Assembly: GCF_003846175.1 (NCBI RefSeq)
Contig: NZ_ML123046.1
Coordinates: 1,071,245 to 1,123,988 of the forward strand
Reading direction: 5' to 3'
Length of the DNA stretch: 52,744 nucleotides
Source of the DNA: Streptomyces sp. ADI95-17
GTDB taxonomy: Bacteria; Actinomycetota; Actinomycetes; Streptomycetales; Streptomycetaceae
Positions 16,203 through 25,121 of this stretch are shown here, piece after piece (the first letter of the stretch is position 1; every line of letters begins with the position of its first letter). The notes under the pieces were generated by a model. It searched no databases and was not told the origin of the DNA. It saw nothing but the letters and a program-made list of their open reading frames with translations. The position numbers and the translations under genes were made by a program.

Positions 16203-17465
16203 ATGGAAGAGCAGCGCTCACACGGAAACGGCGGCGGTCCCCCCTGGGCGCACGGCGAGCCGCCGCGGTGGCTGACCGGGGCACCGGGACGGTTCGCCAC
16301 CCGGCTGCCCTGGCCGTCGACGATCCTGATCGGCGCCGTCGTCATGATCGGCTCCACCATCGCGGCCCGGGGGCAGATGGACGAGCGGGCCCCGCTGGAC
16401 CTGTTCGCGCGGCTGCTGCTCTTCCTGGCCGTCGCCGTGCTCCTGGTGCGTCACCGGCACCCCGTGGTGGCCGTCTTCGGCAGCTCGACCGCGGCGATGA
16501 TCTATCTGGCGGCCGGCTATCCGTACGGTCCGGTCTTCCTGGCCGTCGCCGTGGGCTGCTTCAGCGCCGTCGTCGCCGGACACCGGCGGGCCGCCTGGTC
16601 GGCCGTGGGCATGGTGTGGCTGGGGCACGTCCTGGTGGCGCACTGGCTCTACCGGTGGCTGCCGCCCTCCGACGACCACCCCGCCGCCTGGGGGCAGGAA
16701 CTGGGCATCGCCGCCTGGGTCGTCGCCATCATCGCGGCTGCCGAGCTCGTACGCGTACGCCGTGAGCAGTGGGCGGACCGGCGGGCGGAGCGGGAGGCCG
16801 CGGAGCAGCGCCGGGCCGACGAGGAAAGGCTGCGGATGGCGCGTGAACTCCATGACGTACTGGCCCACAGCATCTCCGTCATCAACGTCCAGTCGAGTGT
16901 GGGGCTGGCGCTGCTGGATTCCGACCCCGAGCAGGCGCGTGCGGCGCTGACCACCATCAAGGCCGCCAGCAAGGAGGCGCTGGGCGAGGTCCGCCAGGTC
17001 CTCGACACCCTGCGCACCCCCGGCGACGCCCCGAGGGCCCCGGCCCCGGGGCTCGGCCGGCTCCCCGAACTGGTCGAACAGGCGGCGCGCACCGGACTGA
17101 CCGTCACCGTCGAGACCGAGGGCGAACGGCCGGCCGTGCCGCCCGGCGCGGATCTCGCCGCCTTCCGCATCGTGCAGGAGGCGCTGACCAATGTGGTCCG
17201 GCACTCCGGATCGCGTACCGCGCGGGTCCGGATCGGCTACGGGCCCGGCCGCATCCGGCTCCGTGTCGACGACGAAGGACCCGCCACCGACGGAGACGCC
17301 GGAGGCAGCGGCAACGGGCTGGCGGGGATGCGGGAGCGGGCCGCCGCGCTGGGTGGCACGATCGAGGCGGGCCCCCGGCCCGACGGCGGCTTCCGGGTGC
17401 GCGCCGAGCTTCCGCTGCCGTCCGGTTCGTCCGGCGCGGCGGCACACGAGGAGGAGACACCGTGA
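16203..17465 (+). CDS. NarL-type sensor histidine kinase
   Basis: 420 residues. Four to five membrane helices fill residues 40-180. The HisKA_3 dimerisation/phosphoacceptor box is RMARELHDVLAHSISVINVQ with His217. The HATPase_c domain follows (FRIVQEALTNVVRHSG, then the G-box GNGLAGMRERAAALGG). It has almost no extracellular domain, as in kinases that sense membrane or cell-envelope stress. No clear ribosome site precedes the ATG, but TAGCGT lies 8 bases upstream, so the transcript may be leaderless; a GTG nine bases earlier is an alternative. It overlaps the response regulator by GTGA. Confidence 0.92.
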   Translation: MEEQRSHGNGGGPPWAHGEPPRWLTGAPGRFATRLPWPSTILIGAVVMIGSTIAARGQMDERAPLDLFARLLLFLAVAVLLVRHRHPVVAVFGSSTAAMIYLAAGYPYGPVFLAVAVGCFSAVVAGHRRAAWSAVGMVWLGHVLVAHWLYRWLPPSDDHPAAWGQELGIAAWVVAIIAAAELVRVRREQWADRRAEREAAEQRRADEERLRMARELHDVLAHSISVINVQSSVGLALLDSDPEQARAALTTIKAASKEALGEVRQVLDTLRTPGDAPRAPAPGLGRLPELVEQAARTGLTVTVETEGERPAVPPGADLAAFRIVQEALTNVVRHSGSRTARVRIGYGPGRIRLRVDDEGPATDGDAGGSGNGLAGMRERAAALGGTIEAGPRPDGGFRVRAELPLPSGSSGAAAHEEETP

Positions 17466-18127
17466 TCCGCGTACTGCTCGCCGACGACCAGTCGCTGGTC
17501 CGGGCGGGCTTCCGGGCCCTGCTGGACGCCCAGCCCGACATCGAGGTGGCCGGGGAGGCCGCCGACGGCGCGGAGGCCGTGCGCCTGGTGGGTGAACTGC
17601 GGCCCGACATCGTGCTGATGGACATCCGGATGCCGCATCTCGACGGCCTCGCCGCCACCCGTGCCATCACCGAGGACGCCCGGCTGGACGACGTCAGGGT
17701 GGTCATGCTCACCACCTTCGAGCTCGACGAGTACGTCTTCGAGGCGATCCGCTCCGGGGCCTCCGGCTTCTTGGTCAAGGACACCGAACCCGATGAACTG
17801 CTGCGCGCCGTACGGGCGGTGGTGGGCGGTGACGCCCTGCTGTCGCCGGGGGTCACCCGGCGCCTGATCGCCGAGTTCGCGGCCCGCTCCAAGGAGCCTG
17901 CGGCGGCGACCGGGCTGCGCGAGCTGACCGAACGGGAGCGGGAGGTGATGGCGCTGGTGGGCATAGGGCTCTCCAACGAGGAGATCGCCCGGCGCCTCGT
18001 CGTCAGCCCGCTCACCGCCAAGACCCACGTCAGCCGCACCATGGTGAAGCTGGGCGCCCGCGACCGCGCCCAACTCGTCGTGCTGGCCTACGAGTCGGGG
18101 CTGGTGCGGCCCGGCTGGCTCGGCTGA
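17462..18127 (+). CDS. NarL/LuxR-type response regulator
   Basis: 221 residues. The receiver domain has the acidic pair ADDQ, the phosphoacceptor Asp54 in VLMDIRMPHLDG, the conserved Thr in MLTTFE and the Lys in FLVKDTEPDEL. The C-terminal LuxR helix-turn-helix is LTEREREVMALVGIGLSNEE to LTAKTHVSRTMVKLGARDRA. It pairs with the kinase it overlaps. The shared palindrome suggests it autoregulates and also controls the ABC transporter at 25.8-29.5 kb. Confidence 0.95.
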   Translation: MIRVLLADDQSLVRAGFRALLDAQPDIEVAGEAADGAEAVRLVGELRPDIVLMDIRMPHLDGLAATRAITEDARLDDVRVVMLTTFELDEYVFEAIRSGASGFLVKDTEPDELLRAVRAVVGGDALLSPGVTRRLIAEFAARSKEPAAATGLRELTEREREVMALVGIGLSNEEIARRLVVSPLTAKTHVSRTMVKLGARDRAQLVVLAYESGLVRPGWLG

Positions 18128-18160
18128 CCCGGGAGTCGGCGGAGCTCGCGGCAGCGTACC

Positions 18161-18208
18161 GGTGCGGTGTCCGGCCGATGGGCAAGTACCCCGGCCGGAC
18201 ACCGCACC
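18161..18208. terminator. Bidirectional terminator hairpin
   Basis: GGTGCGGTGTCCGGCC and GGCCGGACACCGCACC are perfect 16-base arms with a 16-base loop, between the convergent response regulator and MFS genes. Confidence 0.85.
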
Positions 18209-18226
18209 GTCCCCCTCGCCCGTCGG

Positions 18227-19732
18227 TCAGTCCCGCACGGACACCTTCTGTGCGGTCGTCGTCGGCGCGGCCTCTGCCGCGCGGTCCGTCTCGGACGACG
18301 CGACCAGCACGGTGCGCTGGACGGGCCGGCGGGGCCGCAGCCCGGTGAGCGTGATCAGCAGTCCGGCGAACGCGACCACGGTCACCACGACCAGGCCGGG
18401 CCGGTAACTGTCCAGGACCGCCTGACGCGATCCGTCGCCGCTGCCGTGCGCGGTGATCACCGCGGTCACGACCGCCAGGAAGATCGCCCCGCCGACCTGG
18501 ATCGAGGTGTTCAGCAGGCCCGAGACCATGCCCTGCTCGTCGTCGTCCACCCCGTTGGTGGCCTGGATGTTGAGCGAGGGGAAGGTCAGCGCGCAGGCCG
18601 CGCCGAGCAGCAGCATGGACGGCAGGATCACCACGGCGTACGAAGGCGTGAGGGTGATCCGCAGGAAGAGCGCGTAGCCGACGACGAGGGACGTGAACCC
18701 GGCCGCGATGACGCGCGGTGTCCCGAACCGGTCCACCACATCACCGATCTTCGTGGAGGACAGGGCGACCAGCACCCCCGCGGGCAGGAAGGCCAGCGCG
18801 GTCTCCAGCGCGGACCAGCCGAGCAGCGACTGCATGTACTGGGTGACCAGGAACTGGAAGCCCACATAGCTGCCGAAGAACGCCGCGGCCCCCAGCTGCG
18901 CCCTGACCTGGCTCCCGGAACGCAGCACACCGAGGCGGATCAGCGGGTTCGCGGTGCGCCGCTCGATGGTGACGAAGACGGTGAGCAGTACGGCGACGGC
19001 GAGGAACGACAGCAGCGTGCGGGCGGAGGTCCAGCCGGCCTCCGGCGCCTGCACGACCGTGAACACCAGCAGCAGCATGGCGCCCGTGCCGGTGACGGCG
19101 CCCGGCAGGTCGTAGCCGCGGTGGGTGTCCTCACGGTCGCTGTGCGGGATCAGCTTGAGGCCCGCGATCAGGGCGATCAGGGCGATCGGGGCGGGCAGCA
19201 GCATCGTCCACCGCCACGACAGCTGGGTGAGCAGGCCGGAGAGGACCAGGCCCATGGAGAAACCGGTGGCCGCGCAGGTGGTGTAGATGGACAGGGCGCG
19301 ATTGCGCTGCGGGCCCTCCTTGAACGTGGTGGTGATGATCGAGAGCCCGGCGGGCGCGGTGAACGCCGCGCTCAGTCCCTTGATGAAGCGGCTGGCGATC
19401 AGCAGCGGTCCGGAGTCGACGAATCCGCCGAGCAGCGAGGCGAGGGCGAAGACACCGAGCGCGATGAGGAAGACCCGGCGCCTGCCCAGCAGATCGGCCG
19501 CCCGGCCACCGAGGAGCAGCAGCCCGCCGTAGCCGAGGATGTAGCCGCTGACGATCCACTGGAGGGTCGAGGTGGTCAGTCCGAGATCGTCGGCGATGGA
19601 CGGCAGCGCGACGCCGACCATGGAGACGTCGAGGGCGTCCAGGAACATCGCGGCGCAGAGCACGAGGAGCGTGCCCCACAGGCGCGGGCTCCAACGCGCA
19701 TGGGAATCGGGGACGTTGAGCGGAGTGGTCAT
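18227..19732 (-). CDS. MFS exporter, DHA2 (EmrB/QacA) family
   Basis: 501 residues with about 14 predicted membrane helices, as expected for the DHA2 drug:H+ antiporter family. Helix 1 carries the family motif LDALDVSMVGVALPSI, motif A is GGRAADLLGRRRVFL, and motif C-like glycines follow (TGFSMGLVLSGLL). It likely exports a toxic compound using the proton gradient. The start ATG follows directly from the operator region and has no strong ribosome site. It is divergent from a MarR gene with three tandem operator repeats between them, so it is probably induced when MarR binds the compound. Confidence 0.93.
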   Translation of the reverse strand: MTTPLNVPDSHARWSPRLWGTLLVLCAAMFLDALDVSMVGVALPSIADDLGLTTSTLQWIVSGYILGYGGLLLLGGRAADLLGRRRVFLIALGVFALASLLGGFVDSGPLLIASRFIKGLSAAFTAPAGLSIITTTFKEGPQRNRALSIYTTCAATGFSMGLVLSGLLTQLSWRWTMLLPAPIALIALIAGLKLIPHSDREDTHRGYDLPGAVTGTGAMLLLVFTVVQAPEAGWTSARTLLSFLAVAVLLTVFVTIERRTANPLIRLGVLRSGSQVRAQLGAAAFFGSYVGFQFLVTQYMQSLLGWSALETALAFLPAGVLVALSSTKIGDVVDRFGTPRVIAAGFTSLVVGYALFLRITLTPSYAVVILPSMLLLGAACALTFPSLNIQATNGVDDDEQGMVSGLLNTSIQVGGAIFLAVVTAVITAHGSGDGSRQAVLDSYRPGLVVVTVVAFAGLLITLTGLRPRRPVQRTVLVASSETDRAAEAAPTTTAQKVSVRD

Positions 19733-19746
19733 GCGGAGCACAGTAC

Positions 19747-19791
19747 ATGCACGTGCATTGAATGCAAGTGCATTTAATGCCGGTGCAACAA
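19747..19791. promoter_or_regulatory. Three tandem MarR operator repeats
   Basis: Three consecutive 15-bp units: ATGCACGTGCATTGA, ATGCAAGTGCATTTA, ATGCCGGTGCAACAA. The first ten to twelve bases of each form a dyad, perfect in unit 1 (ATGCACGTGCAT). They lie between the divergent MFS and MarR starts. Confidence 0.8.
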
Positions 19792-19819
19792 TCGGTGTCA
19801 TCTCTGCTAACGTGCGGTC

Positions 19820-20221
19820 ATGGCAGCGAACAAGTCCGAGCGGGTGCTCGTCGACGAGTGGCGGGACATCCTCGCGCTGCACGCCAGGACGCTCTGTGAG
19901 CTCGACCGCGAGCTGCACCGGCACGGCCTCGGCGCCAGCGACTTCGAGGTGCTCGATGTGCTGGCGGAGGGCACGTCCGAGGACGGCGGCTGCGCCTATC
20001 GCGTACAGGAGCTGGCCTCCAGGGTCCACCTCAGCCAGAGCGCGCTGTCCCGTCTGGTGGCGCGGCTGGAGAAGGACGACCTGGTGCGCCGGGGAATGTG
20101 CAGCGAGGACCGGCGGGGCGTCCAGGTGGAGCTGACGGCGAAGGGCCGGGCACGCCATGCCGAGGTGAAGCCGCTGCAGAGGTCGGTGCTCGCCCGGATG
20201 CTCGACGGCGCGGCGGAGTGA
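19820..20221 (+). CDS. MarR-family transcriptional regulator
   Basis: 133 residues, slightly short for MarR. The winged helix is visible: LASRVHLSQSALSRLVARLE is the recognition region and the wing carries the conserved EDRRGVQVELTAKGRA. It should bind the ATGCnnGTGCAT repeats just upstream, repressing itself and the divergent exporter. The ligand is unknown. Confidence 0.93.
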   Translation: MAANKSERVLVDEWRDILALHARTLCELDRELHRHGLGASDFEVLDVLAEGTSEDGGCAYRVQELASRVHLSQSALSRLVARLEKDDLVRRGMCSEDRRGVQVELTAKGRARHAEVKPLQRSVLARMLDGAAE

Positions 20222-20269
20222 GCGCGGCGCGGGTCGCCGGCACGCTCCGGTGGCCTCCGGCCCCGGCGG

Positions 20270-21025
20270 TCAGGACCAGGTGACTCCGGAGTTCTCGCGC
20301 CAGATCCTGGCGGGCTCCGCGTCGCCCGTCACCGTGATCGCGGCGAGCGGCAGCCGGTTCCAGAGCGTCAGGTAGAGGTCCTCGGCCGATGTGGTCAACT
20401 CGCAGTCCACGAGCCCCTCTTCGGGTGCCCCGTCCGCCCTTGCGGCCCGTGGCGGCTCCGGCGAGAGGTGTACGGTCCAGCAGGCGTCCACGTCCGTGGC
20501 GCGCACCCGGAGGGAGCGCGGCGCCGAGGTGCGCACCCGGCTCTCCGGCCGGGCGTGGAACCCGCACAGCAGCTCGTCGATCCCGTCCACCGCGTGAGCG
20601 GCCGGGACCGGTGACGGCCGCCCGCCCCGGGCCGACTCCGCGTCCACCCGGTGGATCGTGGTCTCGTGCGCCTGACGCCGGGCCCAGAAGGCCAGGGGTG
20701 ACGGCGCGGGCAGGAAGCTCCAGCACGCCAGCCCGGCCGGTGCGCTGTTCAGGGCGTCCACCAGGAGGCCGTGGCCCTCGCGGAACCAGCCGATCAGCGC
20801 CGGCCCGTCCAGATCCGGCTCCCCGCCGCCGGGGTGGTACGAGGTGCGGCCCTCGACGACGAACGCGGTCGCCCAGCGGTGCACCATCCCGGTGTGCCGC
20901 AGCAGATCGCGCACCCGCCACTCCGGACACGTCGGCACCGGGGCGTCCGTCCCCGCCTCATGCGCGGCGGCCGCCAGCAACTGGCCCTCGGCGGCCAGGG
21001 ACTTGATGTGGCCCGTGATCTCCAT
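20270..21025 (-). CDS. Maleylpyruvate isomerase-family mycothiol-dependent enzyme
   Basis: 251 residues. The N-terminal MDMPI/DinB-like four-helix domain has PTCPEWRVRDLLRHTGMVHR and QAHETTIHRVDAE, which supply the metal-binding histidines and the acidic residue. The C-terminal domain is the MDMPI C-domain (DVDACWTVHL, TTSAEDLYLTLWNRLP). Family members use mycothiol for isomerisation or S-transfer; most Streptomyces copies have no known substrate. It is monocistronic, convergent with MarR. Confidence 0.9.
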   Translation of the reverse strand: MEITGHIKSLAAEGQLLAAAAHEAGTDAPVPTCPEWRVRDLLRHTGMVHRWATAFVVEGRTSYHPGGGEPDLDGPALIGWFREGHGLLVDALNSAPAGLACWSFLPAPSPLAFWARRQAHETTIHRVDAESARGGRPSPVPAAHAVDGIDELLCGFHARPESRVRTSAPRSLRVRATDVDACWTVHLSPEPPRAARADGAPEEGLVDCELTTSAEDLYLTLWNRLPLAAITVTGDAEPARIWRENSGVTWS

Positions 21026-21068
21026 GGCTCCGATTGTGCCAGCGGGACGAGCGTCCGGGCCCGGTGAT

Positions 21069-22298
21069 TCAGGCCACCGGCGGATGGGTCGCGTTGCGTG
21101 CTCCGTACCCCAGCGCGGCGGCCGCGGTGGCCAGCAGTGCCACCGTGGTGAGGGCCACCGGGAGCGAGAACCAGTCGGTCAGGAAGCCGATCGCGGGCGG
21201 CCCGAGCAGCATCCCGCCGTAGCCGAGCGTCGACGCGGCCGCCACTCCGCCGGGCCCGGCCAGCTCACCGGCCCGGCCGACCGCGACCGGGAAGATGTTG
21301 GCCAGGCCGAGACCGGTGACGGCGAAGCCGATGAGGGCCGGCCAGGTGGTGGGGGCGAGCGAGCCGAGCAGCATCCCGACCGCGGCCGTCGCACCGCCCA
21401 CGACGAGGGTGCGGGTCTGGCCGAGCCGTTCGAGCAGCGCCGTACCGCTGAGCCGGCCCGCCGTCATGGCCAGCGCGAACAAGGAGTAGCCGGCCGCCGC
21501 GACGCCGGGGTGGGCGTGCAGGTCCTGCTCCAGGTGGAGTGCGCCCCAGTCGGCCAGCGCGCCTTCGCCGTAGGCGGTGCAGAGCGCGATCAGGCCGAAC
21601 AGGAGCACCAGCCGGCGGGCCCTTCCGCTCAGCCGTCGCGGCGCCTCGGCGGCACCGGCACCGGCCTCGACCGGGGGCCGGGGCGCCGGGTGACGCAGCA
21701 GCGCCGGCCCCGCCGCCGCCGTGACCAGGAGCCCGACCCCGGTGAGGATCAGGAGATGAGTGGCGGGGGAGAGGCCGCCCGCGACCAGTCCGCCGAGCCC
21801 GGCGCCGATCATGCCGCCGAGGCTGAAGGCGGCATGGAAGCCCGGCATCACGGGGCGCCTGAGCGCGGCGACCAGATCGACCGCGGCGCTGTTCATCGCC
21901 ACGTTCATCCCGCCGTACGCGGCGCCGAAGACCAGCAGAACCAGGCCGAGCGCGAGCGCCGAACGGGTCTGCGCGGGCAGGGCGATGGAGAGGGAGAGCA
22001 GAACGCCGCAGACCACGGTCACCGGATGGCTGCCGAAGCGTCGGCACAGCCGGCCGGTGAGCATCATGGTCACCACGGCCCCGGCGGACACTCCGAGCAG
22101 GGCCAGGCCCAGGGTGGCGGCGGAGGCACCGGTCTGGTGCTTGATGGCCGGGATGCGGACCACCCAGCCGGCGAAGAGGAAGCCGTCGAGGGCGAAGAAC
22201 ACGGTCAGGGCGGTACGGAGGCGGGCCGACGGAGGTGCGGCGGTGTCTCCGCCCGGTCCCCCCGGTAGGGCCGTCCGCAGTTTGTTTAGTTGCGGCAC
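21069..22298 (-). CDS. MFS transporter (FucP/YfcJ-like, 12 TM)
   Basis: 409 residues with about 12 membrane helices. The first helix is LTVFFALDGFLFAGWVVRIP, with motif A-like GRLCRRFGSHP after helix 2. YGGMNVAMNSAAVDL and the paired glycine-rich helix GGMIGAGLGGLVAGGL are typical of a sugar-permease-like MFS branch. The substrate is unknown; the divergent ROK repressor suggests a sugar or sugar derivative. The GTG (VPQLNKL) start was chosen as the only starter near the first helix; it lies inside an inverted repeat. Confidence 0.87.
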   Translation of the reverse strand: MPQLNKLRTALPGGPGGDTAAPPSARLRTALTVFFALDGFLFAGWVVRIPAIKHQTGASAATLGLALLGVSAGAVVTMMLTGRLCRRFGSHPVTVVCGVLLSLSIALPAQTRSALALGLVLLVFGAAYGGMNVAMNSAAVDLVAALRRPVMPGFHAAFSLGGMIGAGLGGLVAGGLSPATHLLILTGVGLLVTAAAGPALLRHPAPRPPVEAGAGAAEAPRRLSGRARRLVLLFGLIALCTAYGEGALADWGALHLEQDLHAHPGVAAAGYSLFALAMTAGRLSGTALLERLGQTRTLVVGGATAAVGMLLGSLAPTTWPALIGFAVTGLGLANIFPVAVGRAGELAGPGGVAAASTLGYGGMLLGPPAIGFLTDWFSLPVALTTVALLATAAAALGYGARNATHPPVA

Positions 22299-22303
22299 AA
22301 ACT
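22279..22303. promoter_or_regulatory. Inverted repeat over the MFS start codon
   Basis: AGTTTGT-N11-ACAAACT is a 7+7 dyad in an A/T-rich patch. Right arm and spacer overlap the MFS start codon. It resembles the A/T-rich dyads used by ROK repressors and lies between the MFS and ROK regulator genes. Confidence 0.6.
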
Positions 22304-22596
22304 CAGCATAGGGGTGCCGGGACAACCGACGCAAGACGGTCGTCCGCCGCTTCGGCGAAGCTTTCTCTCCGGCTCCGGCTCGGCCCGGACGGGCGGTTTC
22401 CGGTGCGTTTCCGCCAAGTCCCGCCGTACGTCCGCCGGGTGTGGCCCGCGGCGCCGGGCGGGTGCCGGGCATCGCGGGGAGCGCGGGCCGGGCGTCGAGG
22501 GAGCGCGGGCCGGGCGGGCCCCCGGCCGTGCCCCCGGGGCGCAGCCGCGCCACCGGGGCGTCGGCCGTACCCTCGGACCGTGGGAGACTCGCCCCC

Positions 22597-23811
22597 ATGA
22601 ACGGCAAGGTGTCCACCACCCGGACAAAGTTGGAGAGAGGCCGCAGCGCGCTCGGACCCGCGCTGGAACTGGTCCACACCGGACGTGCGCCCACCCGCGC
22701 CGTCCTCACCTCCGAGCTCGGAGTCACCCGGGCGACGGCCGGTGCGGTCGCCGCGGAGCTGGAGGCGCTCGGCCTGATCCGGGTCGACTCCCGGCCCGGC
22801 TCCGCCGCCGGATCACAGGGCCGCCCCTCGCACCGGCTGTCCGTCCGGGAGTCGGGCCCCGTCGCCATCGCCGCCCAGGTGCACGCCGACGGGTTCCGGG
22901 CCGCGCTCGTCGGGCTCGGCGGGCGGCTGGTGGCCACCGCTCCCGGCTGTGTCACCGTCACGGCGGACCCGGCGCAGGTCATCGGTGAAGTGGTCGACGA
23001 CTGCGCGCGGTTGCTGCGGGACAGCGGGCTGCGCTGCGTCGGAGCGGGCCTCGCGGTGCCCTCGGCGGTCGCCGAACCGGAGGGCAACGCGCTCAACCCG
23101 CTGCACATCGCCTGGCCGGCCGGTGCGCCGGTGAGTGAGATCTTCGCCGACTGCGTACGCGGAGCGGGCATCCCTGGACCCGCGTTCACCGGGAACGACG
23201 TCAACCTCGCCGCGCTCGCCGAACACCGGCACGGCGCCGGCCGGGGCGCCCAGCATCTGCTCTGCGTGGCCACCGGACACCGGGGAGTGGGCGGCGCCCT
23301 GGTCCTCGACGGCCGCCTGCACACCGGGAGTTCGGGGCTGGCGCTGGAGGTGGGTCATCTCACGGTGAACCCCGAGGGGCGCCCCTGCCACTGCGGCGGC
23401 CGCGGCTGCCTGGATGTCGAGACCGACCCGCTGGCCTTCCTCGTCGCCGCCCGACGCGAACCCGGCCCGGAGGAATCGCTGCTCAAGCAGGCCGGCGACC
23501 TGCTGCGCACGGAGTACGGGGACGCGGCGGTACGGGGCGCGGCCGAGGAGCTGATCGACCGGCTCGGGCTCGGGCTCGCCGGCCTGGTCAACATCCTCAA
23601 CCCGGACCGCATCATCCTCGGCGGACTGCACCGCGCCCTGCTCGACGCGGACCCGGAGCGGCTGCGTGCGGTGGTCGCCGACCGCAGCCTGTGGGGGCGG
23701 AGCGGCAGCGTCCCGATCCTCCCGTGCACGCTCGACCACAACAGCCTGGTCGGCGCGGCGGAACTGGCCTGGCAGCCGGTGCTGGACGACCCGCTGGCCG
23801 CGCTGGCCTGA
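22597..23811 (+). CDS. ROK-family transcriptional regulator
   Basis: 404 residues. An N-terminal winged helix (RAVLTSELGVTRATAGAVAA, residues 38-57) is joined to a ROK domain. The zinc site is intact (GHLTVNPEGRPCHCGGRGCL) and the sugar-contact FTGNDVNLAALAE is present. The ATP-phosphate motif DxGGTK is absent, so it should be a repressor rather than a kinase. GGGAG lies upstream of the ATG. It probably controls the divergent MFS transporter in response to a sugar. Confidence 0.92.
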   Translation: MNGKVSTTRTKLERGRSALGPALELVHTGRAPTRAVLTSELGVTRATAGAVAAELEALGLIRVDSRPGSAAGSQGRPSHRLSVRESGPVAIAAQVHADGFRAALVGLGGRLVATAPGCVTVTADPAQVIGEVVDDCARLLRDSGLRCVGAGLAVPSAVAEPEGNALNPLHIAWPAGAPVSEIFADCVRGAGIPGPAFTGNDVNLAALAEHRHGAGRGAQHLLCVATGHRGVGGALVLDGRLHTGSSGLALEVGHLTVNPEGRPCHCGGRGCLDVETDPLAFLVAARREPGPEESLLKQAGDLLRTEYGDAAVRGAAEELIDRLGLGLAGLVNILNPDRIILGGLHRALLDADPERLRAVVADRSLWGRSGSVPILPCTLDHNSLVGAAELAWQPVLDDPLAALA

Positions 23812-23843
23812 TGGAGCCGGGCGGTACGGGTCTCAGCCCCAGG

Positions 23844-23858
23844 TGATCAATTCCAAGG
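23844..23858 (+). repeat. IS left terminal inverted repeat
   Basis: TGATCAATTCCAAGG matches the reverse complement of the right end at 14 of 15 positions. Confidence 0.8.
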
Positions 23859-23871
23859 GATGCCTGCGGAG
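23852..23871. repeat. Direct repeat copy 1 (IS left-end sequence)
   Basis: TCCAAGGGATGCCTGCGGAG occurs again before the transposase with one mismatch. Confidence 0.8.
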
Positions 23872-23954
23872 GGTGCGGGGTGGGCGGCGGCCGAAGCCAC
23901 CGCGAGACGGTCGGGCGGCGGGCTGCCGGTCCTGGTCGAGGTGGCAGCGGGCGG

Positions 23955-24344
23955 TCAGGCGGCAGGGTCGACTTCGGGGTGCGTGAACCGCACGGGCTTG
24001 CCCAGCGACCGGGCGTAGGCGATTTCGGCTCGGGTGCTGTCTCCGATGTGGTCGCCGACCACGAGCACCTCATCAGCGAGGCGGATCTTCGCCCGGTGCA
24101 GATCGTCGAGTCGAACCTTCAGCGCCTCGGCCTCGACAGGATCGGACCAGAGTTCATGCGGTGACTTCATGTCACAGCCCGGTTTGACGACGATCTTTCC
24201 GGCTTTGGTCTCCCGCAGATCGGCCTCGTTCATCTCGGTCATGAAGCGGGTGGAGCCGCAGATCACGACGATACGCGGGAGGCTCAACAGCTTCTTCGCG
24301 TCGGCGAGCTTCTCCTCGGGGGTGAGCTGTTGCGGGTATGACAC
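23955..24344 (-). CDS. Nucleoside 2-deoxyribosyltransferase-like protein (IS passenger)
   Basis: 129 residues. The fold signature is that of nucleoside 2-deoxyribosyltransferase-like/DUF4406 proteins: LPRIVVICGSTRFMTEM at the N-terminus and LADEVLVVGDHIGDSTRAEI near the C-terminus, where Asp/Glu residues act in the true enzymes. Similar short proteins occur in actinophages and plasmids, often for base modification or salvage, but no function is shown here. AGGAGGA five bases before the GTG is a strong ribosome site. It lies inside the IS boundaries and opposes the transposase, so it has either been captured or hosts a nested insertion. Confidence 0.75.
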   Translation of the reverse strand: MSYPQQLTPEEKLADAKKLLSLPRIVVICGSTRFMTEMNEADLRETKAGKIVVKPGCDMKSPHELWSDPVEAEALKVRLDDLHRAKIRLADEVLVVGDHIGDSTRAEIAYARSLGKPVRFTHPEVDPAA

Positions 24345-24365
24345 TGGTTCCTCCTGGTGGTGTGG

Positions 24366-24385
24366 TCCAAGGGAGGCCTGCGGAG
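24366..24385. repeat. Direct repeat copy 2 (internal left-end sequence)
   Basis: TCCAAGGGAGGCCTGCGGAG matches copy 1 at 19 of 20 positions. It lies between the passenger gene and the transposase start, as if it were an older IS end. Confidence 0.8.
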
Positions 24386-24414
24386 ACAAGAACGAGGGTG
24401 TCCAAAATCGTTTT

Positions 24415-25120
24415 GTGACGAACGACGTGGACACCCTCGGGACAGCACTCTATGCGACGACCGACGACATGCTGAAGGAACATCCAGACCTGGCGCCGTG
24501 GCGCCCGCCGGCCGGCATTACGCCCCGCCTGAGCGATGCCGGACTGGTCACCCCCGCCACGATGCAGGCCATACTCGGCTACACCTCCGAGGCCAGATGG
24601 CTCCGCCATCCCCGTGCCCACCTGCGCCACCTCTTCCAGCCACAGCCGCTTCTTCTGGGCCCGCGCCTGCACCTGGTCTGCACACCCTTCAGGGACTGCC
24701 CATCGCCTTCGCCCTGACCGGGGCCAAGGCCGACGCACGCGAGACCCTCCTTGACCTCCTGGCAGCCGAGTGCGAGCTTCTGCGAGAGCGCCCCGACAGA
24801 CTCTCATCGGCGACAAGAACTGCTTCGGCCGTGGTTTCGAACGCGAACTGTCCGGGCGTGGAGTGCAGTTGCTGCGGCCTGCCCGTGGAGGTGAACGGGA
24901 ACGGCCTGGCGCAGCCCTGTTCAAGCCGCTGCGACAGGCATCGAATCGATCAACGAGACCTTCAAGGGACAGCTTGACCTCGAACGGCACCGAGGGTGCA
25001 CACCCAGAGGTGTCATAGCCCGCGTCATGCAACGCATCCTCGCGCTGACCGCCGCGATCTGGCACAACGACGCCACCGGACAAACCGTCCTGCGCTCACT
25101 GATCGCCTACGATCACTGAC
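24415..25120 (+). pseudogene. IS982-family transposase, frameshifted and deleted
   Basis: From a GTG the product reads TNDVDTLGTALYATTDDML and PRLSDAGLVTPATMQAILGY, the N-terminus of IS982-type transposases. After RAHLRHLF about 70-80 residues are missing, including the first catalytic Asp region (usually near VDSTPV). The rest is spread over several frames: GLPIAFALTGAKADARETLL, then LIGDKNCFGRGFERELSG, then TFKGQLDLERH and VMQRILALTAAIWHNDATGQ, ending at the normal stop. At least three frameshifts and one deletion mean it cannot make an active DDE enzyme. Confidence 0.88.
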
Positions 25121-25121
25121 T

